Positions 7,863 to 16,204 are shown, numbered from the stretch's first letter. The stretch is DNA of 36,404 bases from a bacterium (GCA_018780265.1 JADMJV010000034.1:12331-48734); one strand, 5' to 3'. Program-made: numbers and translations. The notes: generated by a model from the letters alone, not told the origin.

Positions 7863-9126
7863 GGCCGGGACCGTGCTGGTGGGACTGCTGCTGGGAGTGG
7901 CTCTGTGGGCCCAGCCTAATTTTGACCGGGTGGATGCTCGGGCCGTGGCGGCGCCAGCGTCCAGCGAGCGCAGCCTGGACGAACTGGTCCGTTATCTATG
8001 TCCTTCCGGATACACCGAGAGGCAGAAGGCGCGCAGCCTTTTTCGCTGGGTGGCCGAGCGCATCACCTATGACCTGGACGGACTGCGCAACAATAAGATG
8101 GGCACCCAGTTGCCCGAAGATGTGCTGCGCGACCGCAAGGCGGTTTGCTCCGGCTACTCCCGATTGTTCAAGGCGTTGGGCGACAAGGCTGGCCTGAAGG
8201 TTGTGACGCTGTCAGGGGAGTCCAAGTTTAACGACCAGTTGCCTATCAAGCTACCCCCTGGTGTCTCGGGGCATGCCTGGAACGCCGTGTTCTTGGAGGA
8301 CCGCTGGCAACTGGTCGATGTTACCTGGGCCGCCGGCAAAGCCGACGCGCAGTTGAAGTATAAAAAGGAATTTGATGACTATTGGTTCTGTACACCCGCC
8401 GAACAGTTTGTTTACACTCACCTGCCCAAAGAGGAGCAATGGCAACTAGTGGACAAACCCTGGAGTGCGGCCCAGTTCAAGGCTCTTCCTTTGATTCGGG
8501 GCGAGTTCTTCCGGCTGGGTCTCAAGTTGGCGGCCGATACGCGCCAGCCGTTGCAGGTCCGTGAAGACCTGGTGCTGCGCTGGCCGGCCCCCGATGATGT
8601 GGTGGGTATGTCGGATTTGCGCACAGCCAAAGGGGAGGTTCTGGAAAACTGGACCTTTTCCCAGAGCCCCAAGGGCTACCTGGAAACCCGCCTGCGTTGC
8701 CCACGGCCAGGCCCGTACAGCCTGCACGTCTATGCCCGCAAGCGGCAGCCTACCGTGCAGGGCAACCTGAAAGACCCCGTGCGCTTCCCCGGCATCTCGG
8801 TCATTAGCGTGACCGGCTTGCGGCACTCGACCTATCCTTACCCCAAGACTTTCGCCAGTTTTCAACGGGCCGGAGCGGAGCTGTTGGAGCCTTTTGACGG
8901 GCTCCTGAAGTCGGAGTCCAAGCAGCGATTTCGCCTGCGCGTACCGGACGCCCAAGAGGTGGCCATCTTTTCTGGACAAGACATGTTGGTCCGTATGGAG
9001 CTCAAGCGCGGCTTCTTTGAGACCAGCTTGCGGCTACCCGCCAAGGGGAACGCTCCTTTGCAGGTTTGCGGCCGTTTTGACCAGGACTCTCGCTATTGGG
9101 GCCTGGTGCAGTACGAATTGCGCTGA
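7852..9126 (+). CDS. Exported KY-type transglutaminase-like protein
   Basis: This 424-residue protein has a probable signal peptide (1-20, ending ALWAQ) and a transglutaminase core at about 45-165. The Cys-His-Asp triad is visible as C99 (KAVCSGYSRLFKAL), H141 (GHAWNAV) and D156 (WQLVDVTWAAG). After the core comes YWFCTPAEQFVYTHLPKEEQW, which closely matches the segment following the catalytic domain in kyphoscoliosis-peptidase-like proteins. The rest (about 210-424) looks like beta-sandwich repeats of the kind found in that group. The gene starts at TTG 7852, overlapping the permease gene by 11 nt, so it is part of the exporter operon. It could be a protein cross-linker or a cysteine protease acting outside the membrane. 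Confidence 0.85.
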   Translation: MNIRAGTVLVGLLLGVALWAQPNFDRVDARAVAAPASSERSLDELVRYLCPSGYTERQKARSLFRWVAERITYDLDGLRNNKMGTQLPEDVLRDRKAVCSGYSRLFKALGDKAGLKVVTLSGESKFNDQLPIKLPPGVSGHAWNAVFLEDRWQLVDVTWAAGKADAQLKYKKEFDDYWFCTPAEQFVYTHLPKEEQWQLVDKPWSAAQFKALPLIRGEFFRLGLKLAADTRQPLQVREDLVLRWPAPDDVVGMSDLRTAKGEVLENWTFSQSPKGYLETRLRCPRPGPYSLHVYARKRQPTVQGNLKDPVRFPGISVISVTGLRHSTYPYPKTFASFQRAGAELLEPFDGLLKSESKQRFRLRVPDAQEVAIFSGQDMLVRMELKRGFFETSLRLPAKGNAPLQVCGRFDQDSRYWGLVQYELR

Positions 9127-9168
9127 GGGAAAGAAGGAAACTTGGTTTGCTCTGAGAACGCGACCCCT

Positions 9169-9294
9169 ATGAGTAGCAGCGATACCGAGTTTAACAACAC
9201 CACCCCTACCGGATACTATCTGGCCGGGCTTTGTTATTTTATCTGCTTTGTGCTTTTTGGGTCTTACGCATTCTTCCGGATGCCGTTCCTATAG
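9169..9294 (+). CDS. 41-residue single-pass membrane protein (small ORF)
   Basis: An ATG at 9169 opens a 41-codon frame with a polar N-terminus (MSSSDTEFNNTTPTG), one hydrophobic helix of about 20 residues (YYLAGLCYFICFVLFGSYAF) and a short FRMPFL end. It lies 42 bp after the transglutaminase gene and 19 bp before a strong terminator, so it should be the last gene of the exporter operon. The ribosome-binding site is weak. Length, topology and position are those of small accessory subunits of membrane complexes, but no function can be assigned. Confidence 0.5.
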   Translation: MSSSDTEFNNTTPTGYYLAGLCYFICFVLFGSYAFFRMPFL

Positions 9295-9313
9295 CCAGCA
9301 GCCTCCACGGGGA

Positions 9314-9348
9314 ATGAAAAAAGGGCGGCCAGGCTGCCCTTTTTTCAT
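9314..9348 (+). terminator. Intrinsic terminator of the exporter operon
   Basis: ATGAAAAAAGGGC (9314-9326) pairs perfectly with GCCCTTTTTTCAT (9336-9348) around a 9-nt loop. The A-tract and T-tract make it potentially bidirectional. It separates the exporter operon from the DUF4143 gene. Confidence 0.9.
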
Positions 9349-9393
9349 GTCTGCCACATGTGCGGGTGAAAATTTTGTAAAACGACAGGTGTG

Positions 9394-9419
9394 CTTTCAA
9401 ATTGCAGGAAATTTGAAAG
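9394..9419 (+). promoter_or_regulatory. Inverted repeat enclosing the DUF4143 ribosome-binding site
   Basis: CTTTCAAATT (9394-9403) and AATTTGAAAG (9410-9419) are perfect inverted 10-mers. The 6-nt spacer GCAGGA contains the only good Shine-Dalgarno match, and the right arm ends 2 nt before ATG 9422. CTTTCAA occurs once more just inside the gene (9425-9431). It could be an RNA hairpin hiding the ribosome-binding site or a protein operator. Confidence 0.5.
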
Positions 9420-9421
9420 TG

Positions 9422-10576
9422 ATGCTTTCAAGATTTGTGCCTTTGCCGGAACCGCCTGATCACTCGTTTTTCCTTTGGGGGCCTCGGCAGATTGGTAAAA
9501 GCTCTGTGCTACGCGTTCGCTACCCGGGCGCACATTACCGCGACTTGCTGATAACCGAAGTCTATCTGCGCTACCTTCAGCACCCCGGGCTTTTGCGCGA
9601 GGAAATGGCGTCGGCCCGGCCAGGCCGATTTATCATCCTGGATGAGATCCAGAAAGTCCCGGCGCTGTTGGACGAAGTTCACTGGCTGATAGAAAACCGG
9701 GGCCTGCATTTCGGGCTGTGCGGCTCCAGCGCTCGAAAGGTCCGCCGGGGCCACGCCAATCTTCTGGGCGGCAGAGCGGTGCGCTACGAGATGTTCGGGT
9801 TGGTTGCGGCCGAAATCGGTGCTGGTTTCGATCTTACGCGCGCCCTCAACCGCGGCAATCTCCCCAAGCATTACCTGAGCCAGGCAGACCAGGCCAAACG
9901 TTTGCAGCGAGCCTACATTCAGGACTATCTCACTCAGGAGGTGGCTGCTGAGGGACTGGTGCGCAATCTGCCTGCTTTCTCAGATTTTCTCCGAGCAGCC
10001 GCACTTTCCGACGCAGAGATGGTGAACTACACAAACGTTGCTCGAGACTGTGGAGTATCGGCCCCGTCTGTTCGGGAGTATTTCCAAATCCTGGTGGACA
10101 CTCTGCTGGGACGTTTTCTTCAGCCTTACACGCGACGCGCGAAGCGCCGCACAGTGCAGGCTCCTAAGTTTTACTTTTCCAGCGTGGGTGTGGTCAATGC
10201 ATTGGCGCGACGGGGGGATCTCGAGCCGGGTGGGGAGCTCTTTGGAAAGGCGCTCGAAAACTGGATTTGCCACGAGTTGACGGCCTGGCAGCATTATTCG
10301 GAGAGGTTCTACGAGTTGAGCTACTGGCGTCTGAGCTCTGGCCAGGAAGTCGACTTTGTGATAGGCGACGCCCAGTCAGCCATTGAGGTCAAGGCGGCCA
10401 TGCGGGTGGACCACCATGATCTGAAAGGTCTCCGTCAGTTCAAGACTGAGTATCCAGAAGTGCAGCGACGCATCCTGGTTTCCCTGGACCCTATTGCGCG
10501 GCGCACAGAGGACGGCGTGGAATTGTTGCCCGTGGGTGACTTTCTGGCCGAGCTTTGGAAGGGCGAGGTCGTGTAG
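9422..10576 (+). CDS. AAA-type ATPase with DUF4143 C-terminal region
   Basis: From ATG 9422 the protein has 384 residues. The N-terminal P-loop domain shows GPRQIGKSS (20-28), Walker B FIILDEIQKVPAL (70-82) and a sensor-like LCGSSARKVRRG. The C-terminal half is DUF4143-like, with FYFSSVGVVNALARRG, then LSYWRLSSGQEVDFVIGD and AIEVKAAM, which resembles the core of restriction-endonuclease-fold domains. Genes of this family are common, mobile and of unknown role, and often behave like stand-alone accessory or toxin-antitoxin genes. The frame continues upstream to 9248, but that part crosses the terminator, so the internal ATG is preferred. Its own regulatory element lies immediately upstream. 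Confidence 0.85.
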   Translation: MLSRFVPLPEPPDHSFFLWGPRQIGKSSVLRVRYPGAHYRDLLITEVYLRYLQHPGLLREEMASARPGRFIILDEIQKVPALLDEVHWLIENRGLHFGLCGSSARKVRRGHANLLGGRAVRYEMFGLVAAEIGAGFDLTRALNRGNLPKHYLSQADQAKRLQRAYIQDYLTQEVAAEGLVRNLPAFSDFLRAAALSDAEMVNYTNVARDCGVSAPSVREYFQILVDTLLGRFLQPYTRRAKRRTVQAPKFYFSSVGVVNALARRGDLEPGGELFGKALENWICHELTAWQHYSERFYELSYWRLSSGQEVDFVIGDAQSAIEVKAAMRVDHHDLKGLRQFKTEYPEVQRRILVSLDPIARRTEDGVELLPVGDFLAELWKGEVV

Positions 10577-10611
10577 ACTTTGCCTGTCCAAAGCCGGGTT
10601 TCGTCAAACGT

Positions 10612-11337
10612 CTAGAACTTGCTGAAGCCTACGTCGCTCGACACCGGGGTTTCTCCGCTCATTTCCAACACGTGCGCACCATACTGGCCCACCAGGTTGG
10701 CGCTAATCAGGGCTACAAAAGGACTGGCCACCCACCCGACCACCGGGATCATTCCGGCCACGAGGTTGAGGATGAAAGGGATGGCGATGATGGCCAGGTA
10801 GTCCAAGGGGCTGCGAAACATGCCCGAGAAGATGGCCCCAAAATTGAAAGCATCGCCAAACTGGTAGTTTTTGCAATACTGCAGGGTCACCATGGGCACA
10901 AACGAGAAGATGACCAGACCCATAAAGCAGGCCACGATTCCCATCAGGCCGGCTCCGGCCAGGCTACCCATGGAGACCAGCGGCGAGTCCATTTTGGCGC
11001 CCGAGAGCAGTCCGGCTACGGCTCCGCCCAGTCCGACCATAAGGACCCCCATCAGCGGCAGGCAGTAAACGATGAAGACCAACATGGTAATGAAACCGTG
11101 CCAGAGACCGGCTCCACTGGCGATTTCAGGGAGTTTCTTGTTGTTGTCGCCGGTAGCCACGTTGCGAGTGTATTGAATCAGGTAGCCAGGGCCGTAGAGC
11201 ATTAGAAACAGGCCCGGGAGGATCAAGAAGATTCCAAAGCTGCAGGCTATCACCACCAGGGCAAATAAAGCCGCGGATTTCCAGCCATCCGGGTCGTCAG
11301 CCCCAAGATTAAAGGCTTTAGCCAGATTGATTCGCAT
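10612..11337 (-). CDS. DUF4013-like multi-pass membrane protein
   Basis: This 241-residue protein has about five to six hydrophobic segments: AALFALVVIACSFGIFLILP, FITMLVFIVYCLPLMGVLMV, GSLAGAGLMGIVACFMGLVI, LAIIAIPFILNLVAGMIP and a C-terminal one. The LILPGLFLMLYGPGYLIQYTRNVA stretch and the overall pattern resemble DUF4013 proteins, whose function is unknown. ATG 11337 has a textbook AGGAGG upstream; a longer frame to 11409 is not needed. It is the last gene of a minus-strand operon and follows the di-iron protein gene after 8 bp, so the two are probably made together. Confidence 0.75.
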   Translation of the reverse strand: MRINLAKAFNLGADDPDGWKSAALFALVVIACSFGIFLILPGLFLMLYGPGYLIQYTRNVATGDNNKKLPEIASGAGLWHGFITMLVFIVYCLPLMGVLMVGLGGAVAGLLSGAKMDSPLVSMGSLAGAGLMGIVACFMGLVIFSFVPMVTLQYCKNYQFGDAFNFGAIFSGMFRSPLDYLAIIAIPFILNLVAGMIPVVGWVASPFVALISANLVGQYGAHVLEMSGETPVSSDVGFSKF

Positions 11338-11345
11338 GCGTCCTC

Positions 11346-12671
11346 CTATTGAGATTGGCCAACCGAACTCGAAGAGTCCTCTGTGATCCAGCGGACCGAC
11401 TTGGAGCACGGGCAGGACCCCCCCACTCGCGAGAGTTGCGGGGATCTCTGCTGGGCCTCGTCCTTAGTAATGGTTCCCACTTCTACTTTTTTGAGTAACT
11501 CCAGGTAGTGGCGAAAGTCGTTGCTGGCCAGGTAGCTTTCTGGCAGGGTATCGCGCAGATGCCCCTGATATTCTACCACATTCGAGTAAGTGCGGCCGTC
11601 GCTGCCGATCATCTGATAGGCGAACACGCCCCGGCGTCGGAAATAGCCCTTGTCGGGCACGCGTAAGATTTCGTCGGGCTCCACTTCGCGACTGCGCTGG
11701 CCGCCTTCGAGGTCGAGCAATGTTTTGTCCAGGTCGTCGGAGGCGATTTCACCCAGGCGCTCGCGCAGGTAGCGCAAATTGAGATCGCGGACCATTTTGA
11801 CAACCTCCTGGTAGTACTGGTCTAGCGAGGCCTGGTTGGTCAGGTCTTTGAAGCCCATTTTGATGTTGCTGGCCCCACCTCGCTCGTCGCCAAACATTTC
11901 CAGGCCGCGCGGCAGCCATTTGTTCAGCGTTCGCTGGATGGCCGAAGGGGTGGCGTAGATCTCGCCGCGTGCGGCTTCTTGCATCCAGCGGCGCAGAGGA
12001 ATGACCCCCGCAGCCAGATGAAAGGCTTCCTCGCGCAACATGGGCGGCATGGACTCGGCCATGGGTTGGTAGGCGCTGACCTTTTGCATGGTCAACTGAT
12101 ACTTACCGACGCGGTCGATCAGGGCGCAGAAGACGATATTGTCGACAAAGCTGTCGAAGTCGATGTTGAAAGCGCCCAGCACGTGACTGCCTGGCTTCAT
12201 GGAGAGAATCTCTTCGACCATCTCCTCACCGCTCTGTCCCACCAGACTCTTCCAATCGTCGTTGAGCAGCACTGAGAGCATTTGATAACCGTGGCGCAAC
12301 TCTTCGGCCATCATGCGCAGCACCCAAAATTGGTCTTGCTCGCTCTGGGCTCGCGTGAGCGTGAGGCGATGCTGCTGAATGCTGCCAAACTCGGTGCTGG
12401 CCTGAGCTTTGACGGCCTTGAGCAGGTGGTTGGCCTGATGGGGCGACATTTCGCAGGCGCGCCGATACTTCGGCTTGCCGGCTTCGTCGCCCACCTCGAT
12501 ATGGCCACAAATGCCCTGCTCGCGGTAGGCACACAGACGAAAGCAGGGGTCCTTGGGGAAATGCTTATCCCAGTTTTCCTGCAAAAACTCCAGGTCGGGC
12601 AAAAACTGTTGCTGCCAGTTGAGCACGGCGTCGTGATATTTTTTGGGTAGGGTTTCGCTGTCTGCAGGCAT
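11346..12671 (-). CDS. BoxB/PaaA-like ferritin-fold di-iron protein (orphan)
   Basis: This 441-residue protein resembles the catalytic di-iron subunits of benzoyl-CoA (BoxB) and phenylacetyl-CoA (PaaA) epoxidases. Iron-ligand motifs are visible: E94 (STEFGSIQQHR), E124-x-x-H127 (MAEELRHGYQM), an acidic residue around 174-186 (DSFVDNIVFCALIDR) and E215-x-x-H218 (REEAFHLAAGV). A four-cysteine N-terminal stretch (C43, C47, C55, C73) precedes the fold. AGAGGAGAAT sits just upstream of ATG 12671. No reductase, CoA ligase, hydratase or other box/paa gene occurs in the window; neighbours are a GNAT enzyme and a membrane protein. The aromatic-CoA role is therefore only a family-level guess. Confidence 0.75.
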   Translation of the reverse strand: MPADSETLPKKYHDAVLNWQQQFLPDLEFLQENWDKHFPKDPCFRLCAYREQGICGHIEVGDEAGKPKYRRACEMSPHQANHLLKAVKAQASTEFGSIQQHRLTLTRAQSEQDQFWVLRMMAEELRHGYQMLSVLLNDDWKSLVGQSGEEMVEEILSMKPGSHVLGAFNIDFDSFVDNIVFCALIDRVGKYQLTMQKVSAYQPMAESMPPMLREEAFHLAAGVIPLRRWMQEAARGEIYATPSAIQRTLNKWLPRGLEMFGDERGGASNIKMGFKDLTNQASLDQYYQEVVKMVRDLNLRYLRERLGEIASDDLDKTLLDLEGGQRSREVEPDEILRVPDKGYFRRRGVFAYQMIGSDGRTYSNVVEYQGHLRDTLPESYLASNDFRHYLELLKKVEVGTITKDEAQQRSPQLSRVGGSCPCSKSVRWITEDSSSSVGQSQ

Positions 12672-12683
12672 GACGATTCTCCT

Positions 12684-13133
12684 CTAAGTCAGGGCGGTGG
12701 CCCGGCGGAGCACTCGGATTGGCTCCACCTCAAAGCCCAGATGCTCCAGGAATGCGCCCATCTGCGGGTGCTGGTCGGAAACCAGCGTGCGTACCGTATT
12801 TACCCCCGTTTGCTGAAATCGCTGCAAAATCTGGTCGATTAACCGGCGACCGATGGCACTGCCTTGCAGGTCGGGGTCGACCCCCAGCGCTTCCAGCCAA
12901 CCGGTCTTCTCGGCGAAGCCATACTCCTGGCCCCGCACATCGGAAAAGAGGTAGGCTACCACCTTGTCCTTGCGCACGGCCACCAGGGAGCCCTCCGGGT
13001 CGCGCCTCATAGCAAAGGCGATGCGGTCTTCCCAGTGCTCGATGCGCCAGACCTTGGTCAGCAGCTGATCGAGGCGGGCGATACCTTCGGCATCGTGCTC
13101 GCTGACGGGGCGAATCTCTATCTCTTCTTGCAT
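12684..13133 (-). CDS. GNAT-family N-acetyltransferase
   Basis: This 149-residue protein has the GNAT fold. Motif A with acetyl-CoA binding is LGVDPDLQGSAIGRRLIDQIL (about 87-107, an R/QxxGxG/A variant), and motif B is seen in GAFLEHLGFE. The N-terminal half (IRPVSEHDAEGIARLDQLL, then LVAVRKDKVVAYLF) is standard. The acceptor cannot be predicted. The chosen ATG 13133 gives an ordinary N-terminus (MQEEIEIRPV); the longer frame to 13277 overlaps the permease gene. It lies 43 bp after the permease and 12 bp before the di-iron protein gene, inside the same minus-strand operon. Confidence 0.88.
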   Translation of the reverse strand: MQEEIEIRPVSEHDAEGIARLDQLLTKVWRIEHWEDRIAFAMRRDPEGSLVAVRKDKVVAYLFSDVRGQEYGFAEKTGWLEALGVDPDLQGSAIGRRLIDQILQRFQQTGVNTVRTLVSDQHPQMGAFLEHLGFEVEPIRVLRRATALT

Positions 13134-13176
13134 CGAGAAGTCTTCGCTTGGCTGCGAGCCCTTCCTTGTGGGCAGA

Positions 13177-14694
13177 CTACTCCTCGGAGAATCCAATCGG
13201 GCTGGGGGGAGCAGGTTCCTCGTCGGGGGGGAGTTCACCGCGCAATTGCTTTTGCAGGTGGGAGTGGCTGGCACCATAGACCCAGTAGAGGGCGAGGCCG
13301 ATCAGCATCCAGATTCCGAGCCGAATGAGTGAGGCTTTGGTGGCAGTCAGCATCAAAAGCCCTGACATCACAGCCCCCAGGATGGGGACGAGGTAGGTCC
13401 CGAAGGGCACCGAGAAACCGCGCTTGATGTCGGGACGTTTGATGCGCAAAATCATGACTCCCAGACAGACCAGCACGAAGGCGAAGAGCGTTCCGATACT
13501 GCAAAGTTCCGCCAGGATGCCGATGGGCAGAACGCCTCCGGCCACGGCACAGATGCAACCCGTAATGATGGTGGTGACCCAGGGAGTTCCGTATCTGGGG
13601 TGGATGCTGGCGGCGATTTTGGGAAACAATCCGTCGTGGGCCATGGAGTAGAAGACGCGCGGTTGACCCATCATCATGACTACCATGACCGAGGAGAGAC
13701 CGGCGATGGCGCCAATTTCGACGGCCGTTTCCAGCCAACCGATGCCGGTGGCTTTGATACCGACCGCGATAGGGTGGGCCACGTTCAATTCGGTGTAGTG
13801 TACGACTCCGGTCAAGATTAAGGAGACGAGAATGTAGAGAACGGTGCAGACCGTGAGTGAGCCAAGAATGCCGATGGGCAGGTCGCGTTGGGGGTTTTTG
13901 CATTCCTGCGCGGCCGTCGAGACTGCGTCAAAGCCAATGTAGGCGAAGAAAACGGCGGTGGCTCCTTGAAAGATACCGGAGATGCCAAATTTGCCAAAGA
14001 CCCCTTGATTTTCGGGGATGAACGGCTGCCAGTTTTCGGGGTGAATAAAGGGGGCTGCCGCTACGATGAAGGCCAGCACCACCAAAACCTTAACCACCAC
14101 GATCACAGAATTGAAGCGGGCCGACTCCTTGACCCCGATGACCAGAATGCAGGTGACGGCCAGGGTGATCAAAACGGCTGGCAGGTTGATATAGCAACCG
14201 GAACTGCTGAAGCTTTGGGCCGCCTCGTTCCAAAGAAAAGGAGCGGTGGTCCACTTTTTGTCGATGGCCCAGCCGGTCATATGGTGAATAAACTCGACCG
14301 TATAGCCCGACCAGCCTACACTGACTGCCGAGGCACCCACCAGGTATTCCAGGATCAAGTCCCAGCCGATGATCCAGGCGATCAGTTCGCCCATGGTGGC
14401 ATAGGCATAAGTATAAGCGCTGCCGGCCACCGGTATCATGGAGGCCATTTCGGCGTAGCAGAGGCCGGCAAAGGCGGAGGCGATGCCGGCCACAATGAAG
14501 GACAGACACACGGCCGGACCGGCGTTGTTGGCGGCGGCCGTGCCGGTCAGCACGAAGATACCGGTTCCGATGATGGCGCCGATGCCCAGCATCACCAGAT
14601 CGAAGGCGCCCAGAGCGCGTTTCAGGCCGTGGCCATGTTCAGCGTCCGAGCGCAGCTTGTCGACCGACTTGGTGGCGAAAAGATTGTTCCCCAT
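13177..14694 (-). CDS. APC-family amino-acid permease (cationic amino-acid transporter type)
   Basis: From ATG 14694 (GGGAG upstream) this is a 505-residue permease with about 12-13 membrane helices. The first helix carries the APC substrate-binding turn IGAIIGTGIFVLTGTAA, and helix 3 has AGSAYTYAYATMGELIAWIIGWDL. The region LRIKRPDIKRGFSVPFGTYLVPILG near the C-terminus is typical of the CAT/YfnA-like branch, which moves basic or neutral amino acids. It is probably the first gene of the minus-strand operon and diverges from rpmE across 142 bp. Confidence 0.93.
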   Translation of the reverse strand: MGNNLFATKSVDKLRSDAEHGHGLKRALGAFDLVMLGIGAIIGTGIFVLTGTAAANNAGPAVCLSFIVAGIASAFAGLCYAEMASMIPVAGSAYTYAYATMGELIAWIIGWDLILEYLVGASAVSVGWSGYTVEFIHHMTGWAIDKKWTTAPFLWNEAAQSFSSSGCYINLPAVLITLAVTCILVIGVKESARFNSVIVVVKVLVVLAFIVAAAPFIHPENWQPFIPENQGVFGKFGISGIFQGATAVFFAYIGFDAVSTAAQECKNPQRDLPIGILGSLTVCTVLYILVSLILTGVVHYTELNVAHPIAVGIKATGIGWLETAVEIGAIAGLSSVMVVMMMGQPRVFYSMAHDGLFPKIAASIHPRYGTPWVTTIITGCICAVAGGVLPIGILAELCSIGTLFAFVLVCLGVMILRIKRPDIKRGFSVPFGTYLVPILGAVMSGLLMLTATKASLIRLGIWMLIGLALYWVYGASHSHLQKQLRGELPPDEEPAPPSPIGFSEE

Positions 14695-14759
14695 AGAATC
14701 TCCCAACGGCGTTAAAACGGGCCGACCTTTCAACTGCAGGGCGCTGAATCCTGCCCCGC

Positions 14760-14788
14760 TTGATCGAGAGCCGCGACCATGATAGTAT
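14760..14788 (+). promoter_or_regulatory. Candidate promoter of the rpmE-mobA operon
   Basis: TTGATC (14760-14765), a 17-bp spacer and TAGTAT (14783-14788) match sigma-70-type elements at 4 of 6 positions each. Transcription would start near 14795 and give a leader of about 40 nt. The leader contains a small hairpin GTCCC-TGT-GGGAC (14801-14813) and then the Shine-Dalgarno GAGGAGA. Confidence 0.5.
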
Positions 14789-14836
14789 ATCGCCCTCGTT
14801 GTCCCTGTGGGACGGGAAGAGTTGAGGAGAACGGTC

Positions 14837-15040
14837 ATGAAAGAAGGAATTCACCCTTATTATAACGCGGTCAACGTGACCTGCAACACTTGCGGTAACA
14901 AGTTTGAGACCTACTCGACGGCCGGTGAACTGAAGGTTGAGGCCTGCAGCGCCTGCCATCCGTTCTACACGGGCAAGGTTCGCGCGCTGTCGCGTACCGG
15001 TCAAGTTGAGAAGTTCCGCCAGCGCTACAACAAGAACTAG
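14837..15040 (+). CDS. rpmE: 50S ribosomal protein L31
   Basis: This 67-residue protein matches the zinc-binding (C+) form of L31: [10 protein letters not shown], then CNTC, then [10 protein letters not shown] and a C-terminal [10 protein letters not shown]. The first zinc pair is spaced CxxC rather than the more usual CxC, a minor variation that keeps all four cysteines. L31 sits at the central protuberance and bridges the subunits. GAGGAGA precedes ATG 14837 at good spacing. It is the first gene of the housekeeping operon and, as in many bacteria, directly precedes prfA. Confidence 0.97.
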   Translation: MKEGIHPYYNAVNVTCNTCGNKFETYSTAGELKVEACSACHPFYTGKVRALSRTGQVEKFRQRYNKN

Positions 15041-15062
15041 CCAGACGGACTGGTCCTCAGAG

Positions 15063-15097
15063 GAAGCTCGGCGGGTTCCCCGGCCGGGCTTCTTTGT
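15063..15097 (+). terminator. Hairpin between rpmE and prfA (partial terminator or attenuator)
   Basis: GAAGCTCGGCGGG pairs with CCGGCCGGGCTTC around a short loop (one wobble, one mismatch), followed by TTTGTTG. It could end a share of transcripts after rpmE, so that L31 is made in excess over the downstream genes. Confidence 0.55.
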
Positions 15098-15121
15098 TGC
15101 CTTAGCTCCGAGGAGGATGTC

Positions 15122-16204
15122 GTGCTTGATTTAGAGCGGTTGCGAGAAATTGTCGCCCAATTTGATGAACTGACGGAAAAGCTGTGTGATCCCGATCTGC
15201 TCGGCGATCCCGCCCGCTACAAGGCGGCTGCTCAGCAGCGCGCGGGTTTGGAGTCCATGGCCAATCAGTGTCGGCGCTATGTGGAAGTGGCCGACCAGTT
15301 TGAAGAGACCCGGGCCGAACTGGACAAAGCCAATCAACCGGCCGATATGCTGACCATGTTCAAAGAAGAGTTCGCCGACTTGCGCACTCAACTGGAAGCG
15401 ATGGAGCCGGTGATTCGCAAGCTGATGCTGCCCAAGGATCTGTTTGCCGGCAAGAACGTCATCGTAGAGATTCGGCCGGCCGCTGGCGGAGACGAGGCGG
15501 CCATCTTTGCCGGTGACCTCTTTCGGATGTACAGCCGGTTTGCCGAGGCTCACAACTGGACTTGCTCGATTTTGGAGGCTCAGCCCACTGACCTGGGCGG
15601 CTTTAAAGAGGTGGTCTTCGAGATTCAAGGCTTTGAGGTCTACGCTCACATGAAGTATGAGAGTGGGGTTCACCGCGTGCAACGGGTACCCGAGACCGAA
15701 GCCCAGGGCCGTATTCACACCTCCACTGTGACGGTGGCCGTGCTGCCCGAGGCCGATACCGTCGAAGAAGTGCCCATCGACGTCAAAGACCTCAAGGTGG
15801 ACACCTACCGCGCCCAGGGCTCGGGCGGACAGCACGTGAACAAGACCGAGTCGGCCATTCGCATCACCCATCTGCCTACGGGCGTGGTGGTTGCCTGTCA
15901 GGACGAGCGATCACAGATCCAGAACCGGGAACGGGCCATGCGCATCTTGCGCGCCAAGTTGCTTGAGGCCGAGCGCGAGCGCATCGTCAGCGAACAGACG
16001 GAAACCCGCAAGAATCAAGTGGGCACAGGCGACCGTTCCGAGAAGATTCGAACCTACAACTACCCTCAGAGTCGCGTCACTGACCATCGCATCGGGCTCT
16101 CGATTATGAATCTGCCGGCTATTGTACAGGGAGACCTGGACGAAATTGTGCAGGCGCTGCAGGCGGCCGAGCAAGAGGCGCTGTTGCAGGCTGCTGGATC
16201 ATGA
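15122..16204 (+). CDS. prfA: Peptide chain release factor 1
   Basis: This 360-residue RF1 recognises UAA and UAG. It has the catalytic GGQ at 235-237 (RAQGSGGQHVNKTESA) and a stop-codon recognition motif of the RF1 PxT type, here PET within RVPETEAQGRIHTS. The N-terminal helical domain, the PAAGGDEAAIF motif and the C-terminal ATG-free tail are all full length. GTG 15122 follows AGGAGG (15111-15116). The gene overlaps prmC, which encodes the enzyme that methylates the GGQ glutamine, by ATGA. Confidence 0.97.
   Translation: MLDLERLREIVAQFDELTEKLCDPDLLGDPARYKAAAQQRAGLESMANQCRRYVEVADQFEETRAELDKANQPADMLTMFKEEFADLRTQLEAMEPVIRKLMLPKDLFAGKNVIVEIRPAAGGDEAAIFAGDLFRMYSRFAEAHNWTCSILEAQPTDLGGFKEVVFEIQGFEVYAHMKYESGVHRVQRVPETEAQGRIHTSTVTVAVLPEADTVEEVPIDVKDLKVDTYRAQGSGGQHVNKTESAIRITHLPTGVVVACQDERSQIQNRERAMRILRAKLLEAERERIVSEQTETRKNQVGTGDRSEKIRTYNYPQSRVTDHRIGLSIMNLPAIVQGDLDEIVQALQAAEQEALLQAAGS

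Noticed and set aside
10555..11205. 216-codon plus-strand frame
   Set aside because: It is antisense to the DUF4013-like membrane protein gene, which has a perfect ribosome-binding site.
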